From the NCBI GenBank assembly GCA_964540995.1, contig CAZIOU010000019.1, positions 1 to 16,774 on the forward strand: 16,774 nt of DNA, read 5' to 3'. Both the position numbers and the translations under genes were made by a program. Positions 11,632 to 16,774 of the stretch are shown piece by piece; position 1 is the first letter of the stretch; each line of letters starts with the position of its first letter. The notes below the pieces were generated by a model, which saw nothing but the letters and a program-made list of their open reading frames with translations, was not told the DNA's origin and ran no database searches. The DNA comes from JAZDLR01 sp964540995 (GTDB taxonomy: Bacteria > Patescibacteriota > Patescibacteriia > UBA1558 > 2-01-FULL-52-15).

Positions 11632-13071
11632 ATGCAACCTACAGAACAAAAAACTACAGAGAAAGAACACATCTTCCAAGAATTAAATCGGGAGATTTTT
11701 GATCATGCGGATTCGGCGGAGTATATGTCGACTACGACTAAGGGATTATCGGAAGCCTTAATTAATAGAATCTCTGATGATAAGCATGAACCTGATTGGA
11801 TGCGGGAGTTGCGTTTGAAAGCTTTGAAAATATTTTTGGAAAAACCGATGCCGAATTTTGGCCCTGATCTGTCCAAGATTAATTTCGACGATATTATTTA
11901 TTATGCTCGTCCCGGTGAGATTAAGGGAACTGACAAATGGGAAGATGTAGCACCGGAGATCAAGAAAACTTTTGAGCGTTTAGGAATTCCAGAGGCAGAA
12001 CGTGAAGTCCTGGCTGGCGTTGGCGCACAATACGAGTCCAATAATGTCTATCATAAATTACAAAAGGAGTGGGAAGACCTAGGAGTGATTTTCGAAGACA
12101 TGGATGTGGCAGTGCAGAAGCATCCTGAGCTGGTTCGTGAATATTTCATGACCAAGTCAGTGCCACTAGCTGATCATAAGTTCGCTGCTTTGCATGCCGC
12201 TGTTTGGTCTGGTGGTACCTTTCTCTACGTGCCGGCAGGTGTGAAAGTCACGAAACCGTTGCAAGCCTACTTCCGTATGAACGCGCGCAAGATGGGACAG
12301 TTTGAACATACATTAATAATTATTGAAGACGGTGCGGACGCTCATTATATTGAAGGCTGCAGCGCGCCGAAGTATAGTAGCGGAGAAATTTCTTTGCACG
12401 CCGGTTGTGTGGAAGTTATTCTTAAGCCACACAGTAAATTTCGTTATAGCAGTGTCGAGAATTGGAGCCGCAATACCTACAATTTAAATACCAAGCGGGC
12501 TATCGTCGACGAATACGCGCACATGGAGTGGATCGGTGGCAACATGGGCTCTGGAGTGACCATGCTCTATCCTTGTAGCATCCTGAAGGGCCGCGGAGCG
12601 TCCTGCGACCATTTGGGATTAGCTTTCGCCAATAAAGACCAAGTACAAGATACGGGCGCGAAGGTGATGCATCTGGCTTCAGATACTTCATCACGTGTGA
12701 TCATGAAATCAATTAGTAAAGCCGGAGGACGATCGGTCTACCGCGGTTTATTGAAAGTTGCCAAAGGCGCCAAAAATGTCGTGACATCGGTGAACTGTGA
12801 TGCTTTGATCCTCGATGATATTTCTTCATCGGACACTATCCCTGACATGCAGATCAGCGACAGTGATGTGACGATCGCGCATGAAGCTTCAGTTGGTAAA
12901 GTTGGCGAGGAGCAATTGTTGTATTTGATGTCACGCGGCCTGACCCAAGAAGATGCTATGAGTATGATCGTCAATGGCTTCATCGATCCGATTGTGAAAC
13001 AGTTGCCGTTGGAGTATGCGGTGGAGTTAAACAGATTAATTGAATTAGAAATGGAAGGGTCTGTTGGATGA
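11632..13071 (+). CDS. sufB: SufB, Fe-S cluster scaffold subunit
   Basis: This 479-aa SufB is the subunit of the SufBCD complex on which the nascent cluster is built, using sulfur from SufS/SufU. Length is normal. The N-terminal helical part (NREIFDHADSAEYMSTTTKG, GLSEALINRIS, EPDWMRELRLKAL) is followed by the right-handed beta-helix core. The core has ALHAAVWSGGTFLYVPAGVK, EGCSAPKYSSGEISLHAGCV and SVENWSRNTYNLNTKRAI. The key Cys389 (SVNCDAL) and Glu418 (HEASVGKVGEEQLLYLMSRG) are separated by 29 residues, as for C405 and E434 of E. coli SufB. The C-terminus GFIDPIVKQLPLEYAVELNR is typical. There is no Shine-Dalgarno site before the ATG. Confidence 0.98.
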   Translation: MQPTEQKTTEKEHIFQELNREIFDHADSAEYMSTTTKGLSEALINRISDDKHEPDWMRELRLKALKIFLEKPMPNFGPDLSKINFDDIIYYARPGEIKGTDKWEDVAPEIKKTFERLGIPEAEREVLAGVGAQYESNNVYHKLQKEWEDLGVIFEDMDVAVQKHPELVREYFMTKSVPLADHKFAALHAAVWSGGTFLYVPAGVKVTKPLQAYFRMNARKMGQFEHTLIIIEDGADAHYIEGCSAPKYSSGEISLHAGCVEVILKPHSKFRYSSVENWSRNTYNLNTKRAIVDEYAHMEWIGGNMGSGVTMLYPCSILKGRGASCDHLGLAFANKDQVQDTGAKVMHLASDTSSRVIMKSISKAGGRSVYRGLLKVAKGAKNVVTSVNCDALILDDISSSDTIPDMQISDSDVTIAHEASVGKVGEEQLLYLMSRGLTQEDAMSMIVNGFIDPIVKQLPLEYAVELNRLIELEMEGSVG

Positions 13072-13076
13072 TTAGC

Positions 13077-13148
13077 CCACCTTCGCCAAGGCTTCGGCGG
13101 GTCGGCGTCCTCGCCTCGCTAAAGCGAGAGCGAAGCGGGTGGCCGAAG
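13077..13148. repeat. GC-rich palindromic repeat between sufB and the TraB-like gene
   Basis: The 114-base spacer is mostly a nested palindromic element. An outer CTTCGGC/GCCGAAG pair (13092-13098 with 13142-13148) encloses CTCGCT/AGCGAG (13115-13120 with 13123-13128) and other CG-rich partial repeats. The composition contrasts sharply with the AT-rich flanks. It shares GCCTCGC-type arms with the repeat inside sufD. Confidence 0.6.
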
Positions 13149-13185
13149 ATGGAAGGGAGTGTCGGTTAATTTATATAACTAAATT

Positions 13186-14031
13186 ATGTCTTACGAACAA
13201 CCCAAACAACAACTAGAATTTGAAGCTGATCTGATGACGGCTCAACAGTATGCGGAATTAGGTGGTCATGTTCGACCCTATATTTATGAGGTTGCTGATG
13301 ATGCCGTGACTATCCATTATGTCGGTTTTGGCCATTCCAATGATCCCGAGAATGCTCAGTTTAAAGCTGTAGAGCATGATTATGCTAATTTTAATCCGGA
13401 TCTCGTAGTTGTTGAAGGTATTAATAATCTGGAAAATCGCCAAGCAGAAATGGAAGACTTGTTAAGGGGTAATTCCAAGGATGAGATCATTCGTCAATCT
13501 GGTGAAACTGGTTTGGCTGCAAAATTGGCCTTTGATCAAGGCGTAGACTATGTATCACCCGAACCAAGTATTAATGAAGAGATTGCCTTCTTATTGCAGC
13601 GAGGATTTTCTCAGGAGGATATTATTGCTGCGTATGTAGCTCGTCAGATTACAGGCTTCCAGAGAAAAGTGAGTCGAGGGACATTTGAGGCAGAAATGGA
13701 GCCTCAATTGAAGGAATTGCAATCTGCTTTGAAGCTTGATCATGTAGATCTTCAGCAGGCTTTGAAAAGAATCGAAGAAATAACCGGCAAGCCTTTAGAT
13801 CTTGAAGATAAGGAGTTTTATCGTCATCTAGCTGACCCTATTCCTTGGCCTGATAAAGATAATTTTGGTGCCACGAATCAAATAGCACAAGCGTCGAGCC
13901 TATATCGAGATAATTATATGATGCAAAGATTGAAAGAGTACAAGGATAAATATAAACGTATCTTTATTGTCTTTGGCGCTAGTCATGCTGTGATGCAGGA
14001 ACCAGCGATCAGGAAGATGATGGAGGATTAG
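13186..14031 (+). CDS. Probable TraB/ChaN (TIKI-like) fold protein
   Basis: This 281-aa protein without a signal peptide or membrane helix sits inside the SUF operon. Its layout resembles the TraB/GumN/TIKI and ChaN/erythromycin-esterase-like fold. An early strand ends in a His (IHYVGFGHSNDPENAQF, about 43-59). A second strand follows with an acidic end, PDLVVVEGINN. A middle helical region is rich in charged residues (GFQRKVSRGTFEAEMEPQLK, LQQALKRIEEITGKPLD). Near the C-terminus comes RDNYMMQRLKEYKDKYKR and IFIVFGASHAVM, where the G-x-x-H motif again supplies a His. Such proteins bind metal or heme, or act as metal-dependent hydrolases, but no activity can be assigned. Its position between sufB and sufD suggests a tie to iron or Fe-S metabolism. 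No Shine-Dalgarno site is visible. Confidence 0.6.
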   Translation: MSYEQPKQQLEFEADLMTAQQYAELGGHVRPYIYEVADDAVTIHYVGFGHSNDPENAQFKAVEHDYANFNPDLVVVEGINNLENRQAEMEDLLRGNSKDEIIRQSGETGLAAKLAFDQGVDYVSPEPSINEEIAFLLQRGFSQEDIIAAYVARQITGFQRKVSRGTFEAEMEPQLKELQSALKLDHVDLQQALKRIEEITGKPLDLEDKEFYRHLADPIPWPDKDNFGATNQIAQASSLYRDNYMMQRLKEYKDKYKRIFIVFGASHAVMQEPAIRKMMED

Positions 14032-14043
14032 TCCGCCTCTTCG

Positions 14044-14140
14044 CTGTCTTTGCGAGGTCGGCATTAAGCGACCGAAGCAATCTAGCCTGTAGAATGGATA
14101 AACTAGATTGCTTCACCCGAAGCGTGTTTCGCAATGACAG
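14044..14140. repeat. Dispersed inverted-repeat element, copy 1 (before sufD)
   Basis: A nested palindrome: outer arms CTGTCTTTGCGA (14044-14055) and TCGCAATGACAG (14129-14140) with one mismatch; inner arms GAAGCAATCTAG (14074-14085) and CTAGATTGCTTC (14103-14114), perfect. The same design recurs at 16222-16333. It resembles REP/MITE-type intergenic repeats. It contains an ATG (14094) in frame with sufD that should not be taken as the start. Confidence 0.8.
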
Positions 14141-14168
14141 AGAGGAGACGAGGCGCTGTCAAAATATT

Positions 14169-15011
14169 ATGTCAGAATTAATTTCAACATTACAATCTCT
14201 CCCAATCCCCGCCAGACAAAAATCCTGGGCCGATGTTGATTTTGGTGCTGTAGAAAAAAGATTGAAAGGTGAAAAAGTTATTATTGATGAATTACCCGAT
14301 GCAATCGACTGTCAGAAGATTATTGTTGAGGCTAATTCTGATATTCAGTATGTGATGATTCAAAACGATCGAGCTGAGCTCGATTCATTTCGTACACGAC
14401 AGTTTTATTTGCAACAAAATGCCAAGTTAGAATTAATTACTATTATTCTCGGTGGAGCGACTTCAGAATTAATCCAAGAAGTTTATTTAGAAGGAGCCGG
14501 CGCGGCCAGTTTACAAAAAGTTGTAGTCATTGGTACTGATGAGCAAAAAATAAACCTCGTTGCTAACCATATTCACGCCGCGCCCGAATGCCAGTCAGAT
14601 ATTACCGTCAAGACGATTTTGTCAGGTTCAGCTATCTCGGCTTTCAACGGCCTAATCAAGATTTATAAAGGTGCGCATCAGACTAATGCCTATCTGCGGC
14701 ACGATACCTATGTGTTATATGATACTGCTAAGAATGTAACTATCCCAGGGCTGGAGATCGATGCCAATGATGTGAAGGCCAGCCATAGTGCGAGTCAGAG
14801 TAAGCTAAAATCCGAAGACCTACTGTATCTGACAAGTAGAGGATTGACGGAAACAATGGCTAGGAGTTTAATTCTAGAGGGGTTTGTTGCTACGATAGTA
14901 GAAGGAATTAAGAATGCCCGCCTCGCATCGACAAGCGATAGCGAGTCGAGGCGGGAAGAATTAAGAATTAAGACAGTGAACGCATTACATACTAAGCTTG
15001 ATCTATGCTAG
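14169..15011 (+). CDS. sufD: SufD, partner subunit of the SufBCD scaffold (short form)
   Basis: SufD pairs with SufB and is needed for iron entry into the nascent cluster. The protein is 280 aa, much shorter than E. coli SufD (423 aa). It keeps a short N-terminal part (MSELISTLQSLPIPARQKSW) and the beta-helix core, and lacks most of the N-terminal helical domain. The core ends in the family signature: PGLEIDANDVKASHSASQSK with His206 corresponding to the catalytic H360 of E. coli, then LLYLTSRGLTETMARSLILE. I place the start at 14169 because the 25 residues encoded upstream (from 14094) are translated repeat DNA. Residues about 250-262 derive from an in-frame palindromic insertion. The last 7 bases overlap the sufS start. 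Confidence 0.93.
   Translation: MSELISTLQSLPIPARQKSWADVDFGAVEKRLKGEKVIIDELPDAIDCQKIIVEANSDIQYVMIQNDRAELDSFRTRQFYLQQNAKLELITIILGGATSELIQEVYLEGAGAASLQKVVVIGTDEQKINLVANHIHAAPECQSDITVKTILSGSAISAFNGLIKIYKGAHQTNAYLRHDTYVLYDTAKNVTIPGLEIDANDVKASHSASQSKLKSEDLLYLTSRGLTETMARSLILEGFVATIVEGIKNARLASTSDSESRREELRIKTVNALHTKLDLC
14905..14968. repeat. Palindromic element inserted in frame within sufD, with 11-base direct repeats
   Basis: CCCGCCTCG (14917-14925) and CGAGGCGGG (14947-14955) form a 9-bp stem enclosing a smaller ATCG/CGAT pair. The element is bordered by the direct repeat GAATTAAGAAT (14905-14915 and 14958-14968). It adds the polar stretch ARLASTSDSESRREE near the SufD C-terminus without breaking the frame. 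GAATTAAGAAT also occurs at the end of sufU (16724-16734). Confidence 0.75.
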
Positions 15012-16219
15012 ATATTTGTAAGGACTTTCCAATTTTGAGCCGCCAAGTTAATGATAAGCCATTAATCTATCTTGATAATGCTGCTACGACGCAGAAACCC
15101 AATGTTGTTATCGAAGCAGAGGCTGATTATTATCGTCAGTATAATGCCAATGTTCATCGTGGTATCCATACCTTAGCCGAAGAAGCTACCAAAGCCTATG
15201 AAGATTCACGCGAGAAAGTTCGAAACTTATTGAACGCCGCCTCCACCAAAGAAATTATCTTCACTCGCGGCACGACAGAGAGTATCAATCTGGTCGCCTA
15301 TGCTTGGGCCAGACACAATCTGAAAGCAGGGGATGAGATCGTGGTCTCGATCGTTAATCATCATTCTAACATTGTGCCATGGCAGATGTTGGCAGAGGAG
15401 TTAGGCGTGGGTGTGAAATGGATAGACGCGGTCGACTCCGTAGGGGCAACTCTAGAGTTGCCCAAACTATTAGCGAGTGGCAAAGTAAAATTAGTAGTCT
15501 TGACCCACGCCTCCAACACTTTAGGTTTATTGTATGATGTCAAACCTCTGATCCAGCAGGCACATGAAGCCGGTGCGTTGGTTCTATTAGACGGTGCGCA
15601 GTCAGTACCACACAGCCAGATTGATGTGCAAGATCTAGACTGTGATTTCTTTGCCTTCTCCGGGCATAAGATGTGCGGTCCGACCGGTATCGGCGTGCTG
15701 TATGCCAAAGAATCTATTTTAGAATCAATGAAGCCGTTTCACGGGGGCGGGGAAATGATCAAAGCAGTGACCAAGGAAGATTTTGTCGCTAATGATCTGC
15801 CGTGGAAGTTTGAAGCTGGCACGCCAAATATTGCGGGAGTGATTGGTCTTGGTGTAGCGATTGATTATTTACAAACCATTGGTTGGCAGGCTATTCATGA
15901 GCATGAGCAGGAGCTGACGCAGTATGCTCTGGAGCAGATGAAGTCGATTGAGAAGCTACATGTTGTCGGACCAACCGAGGCTGATAATAGAATCGGTGTT
16001 ATTGCTTTCACTATTGACGGTATCCATCCCCATGACATCGCTGCCGAGCTAGACAAACAAGGTATCGCTGTCCGTGCTGGGCATCATTGCACTCAACCGT
16101 TGCATACGCAGTTGGGATTGAACGGGAGTACGAGAGCGAGTTTTTATATTTATAATACGAAGCAAGAAGTTGATAAGCTGATAGCAGCCATACAAGAGAC
16201 AGTAAAGATTTACACTTAG
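15005..16219 (+). CDS. sufS: SufS, class II cysteine desulfurase
   Basis: This 404-aa PLP enzyme converts cysteine to alanine and carries the released sulfur as a persulfide for cluster assembly. Visible landmarks are the N-terminal signature YLDNAATTQKP, NVHRGIHTLAEEAT, the FTRGTTESINLVA phosphate-binding region and VSIVNHHSNIVPWQ. The PLP Asp/Gln region is LLDGAQSVPHSQIDVQDLDC. Lys222 in FSGHKMCGPTGIGVLY forms the Schiff base. The catalytic Cys362 lies in the short, rigid loop RAGHHCTQPLH, typical of the class II (SufS) type rather than IscS. Length is like E. coli SufS (406 aa). Its ATG overlaps the last 7 bases of sufD, so the two are translationally coupled. SufU downstream is the expected sulfur acceptor. 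Confidence 0.98.
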   Translation: MLDICKDFPILSRQVNDKPLIYLDNAATTQKPNVVIEAEADYYRQYNANVHRGIHTLAEEATKAYEDSREKVRNLLNAASTKEIIFTRGTTESINLVAYAWARHNLKAGDEIVVSIVNHHSNIVPWQMLAEELGVGVKWIDAVDSVGATLELPKLLASGKVKLVVLTHASNTLGLLYDVKPLIQQAHEAGALVLLDGAQSVPHSQIDVQDLDCDFFAFSGHKMCGPTGIGVLYAKESILESMKPFHGGGEMIKAVTKEDFVANDLPWKFEAGTPNIAGVIGLGVAIDYLQTIGWQAIHEHEQELTQYALEQMKSIEKLHVVGPTEADNRIGVIAFTIDGIHPHDIAAELDKQGIAVRAGHHCTQPLHTQLGLNGSTRASFYIYNTKQEVDKLIAAIQETVKIYT

Positions 16220-16221
16220 TC

Positions 16222-16333
16222 TGTCATTGCGAACGAATTGTCATGGTGAGCCTGTCGAACCACGACAATGAGTGAAGCAATCCGTCTCTCTAATGACGGA
16301 TTGCTTCTCGCCCAGAGGGCGATCGCAATGACA
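16222..16333. repeat. Dispersed inverted-repeat element, copy 2 (before sufU)
   Basis: Outer arms TGTCATTGCGA (16222-16232) and TCGCAATGACA (16323-16333) are perfect. Inner arms GAAGCAATCCGTC (16274-16286) and GACGGATTGCTTC (16295-16307) are perfect over 13 bp. A third small hairpin TTGTCATGGT/ACCACGACAA (one mismatch) lies in the left half. It fills nearly the whole sufS-sufU spacer and has the same plan as copy 1. Confidence 0.85.
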
Positions 16334-16341
16334 ATACGAAT

Positions 16342-16752
16342 ATGGATCCACACGCTCAGCAAATTATTGAACTCTATAAACATCCGTTAAACTTCGGCCA
16401 TGATGAGACCGCCGATATTATTAAGATTGGGATGAATTTGTCGTGTGGGGATCAGGTTTCGATGTATATTAAAACGGGATCCGGGACCCGGAATCCGGAC
16501 ACCACGATCATCGAAAATATAACGTTTGAAGGGACGGGTTGTTCGGTTAGTGTTGCCTCAGCATCATTACTGAGTGAAATGCTAAAAGGCAAAACACTGG
16601 AAGAAGTTTTGAGCTGGGGAGCGAAAGAGATTGAGGACATGCTGGGAGTGGAGATGGGACCGAGTAGGTTGAAGTGCGCTTTGTTGCCGTTGGATACTAT
16701 TCAGGAGGGGATAAAGGAGTTTAGAATTAAGAATGAAGAATTAAGAAAATAG
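16342..16752 (+). CDS. sufU: SufU/IscU-like sulfur-transfer or scaffold protein
   Basis: This 136-aa protein should receive sulfur from SufS. It has the three conserved cysteines and the acidic ligand: Cys35 and Asp37 (NLSCGDQVS), Cys67 (GTGCSVSVASASLLSEMLKG) and Cys111 (SRLKCALLPLDTI). The residue before the last Cys is Lys, as in SufU (R-x-K-C), where IscU has His. However, the 44-residue interval between Cys67 and Cys111 is as short as in IscU and lacks the insertion seen in Bacillus SufU. The SUF context favours a SufU role (a Zn-dependent sulfur acceptor). The C-terminus EFRIKNEELRK is encoded by the repeat-like GAATTAAGAAT sequence also flanking the sufD insertion, so the true conserved protein may end near residue 125. 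No Shine-Dalgarno site. Confidence 0.93.
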   Translation: MDPHAQQIIELYKHPLNFGHDETADIIKIGMNLSCGDQVSMYIKTGSGTRNPDTTIIENITFEGTGCSVSVASASLLSEMLKGKTLEEVLSWGAKEIEDMLGVEMGPSRLKCALLPLDTIQEGIKEFRIKNEELRK

Positions 16753-16774
16753 GTTTAAATTGAGAATGCAAAAA

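Noticed and set aside
14094..14168. N-terminal 25-residue extension of SufD
   Set aside because: It is translated from the inverted-repeat element and has no SufD similarity; the ATG at 14169 starts where the conserved protein starts.
16734..16774. AT-rich GAATTAAGAA-type sequence at the window end as a further gene or array
   Set aside because: It is the repeat-like end of sufU plus a few bases; too little sequence remains to call anything.

Overview
The window looks like chromosomal DNA of a small-genome bacterium, most plausibly of the Patescibacteria/CPR type. That assignment is an inference. It rests on many short unrecognised membrane-anchored proteins, a four-helix-bundle (S23-type) gene next to tRNA genes, a membrane-anchored cytochrome b5 domain, host-type genes with no Shine-Dalgarno site, several promoters whose -10 box lies only 5-8 bases before the ATG, and a compact Rrf2-led SUF operon. 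Standard stop codons are used throughout. No 16S rRNA or other taxonomic marker is present.

Layout. 1-671 (-): ZIP metal transporter cut by the window edge, sharing a back-to-back promoter with an unknown 100-aa gene (790-1092, +). 1178-2236 (-): a three-helix membrane protein, tRNA-His(GTG), an S23-type four-helix-bundle protein and tRNA-Arg(TCT). 2402-5315 (+): an EamA transporter, a secreted cytochrome b5 domain, a DsbA-like thiol oxidoreductase and a CcdA/DsbD-like electron carrier; the last two form an extracytoplasmic disulfide pair. 5333-5857 (-): a membrane-anchored FAM173-like methyltransferase, converging on ccdA at a shared terminator.

5870-9890 (-): an accessory block of mostly unrecognised genes. 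It holds a secreted protein, a lysine-rich small protein, a gene interrupted by a 10-N assembly gap, a 112-aa LTPHTV-type protein, and a membrane/lipoprotein SPFH (band 7) protein. Most of these genes have strong Shine-Dalgarno sites and sit as separate units with hairpins between them. Two of them (starts at 8009 and 8574) have 5' leaders that share an identical 24-base hairpin, followed by two further hairpins whose position and pairing are kept while the sequence differs. This structured leader pair is the most novel-looking item in the window.

9875-16752 (+): a SUF iron-sulfur cluster operon. Its order is Rrf2 regulator, sufC, cutA, sufB, a TraB/ChaN-like gene, sufD, sufS, sufU. A perfect 16-bp palindrome abuts the likely -10 box and a structured leader precedes the regulator. 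Palindromic repeats punctuate the operon between sufB and the TraB-like gene, before sufD, inside sufD in frame, and before sufU. SufS supplies persulfide sulfur, SufU accepts or transfers it, SufBCD is the ATP-dependent scaffold, and the Rrf2 protein with three cysteines is the probable Fe-S sensing regulator.
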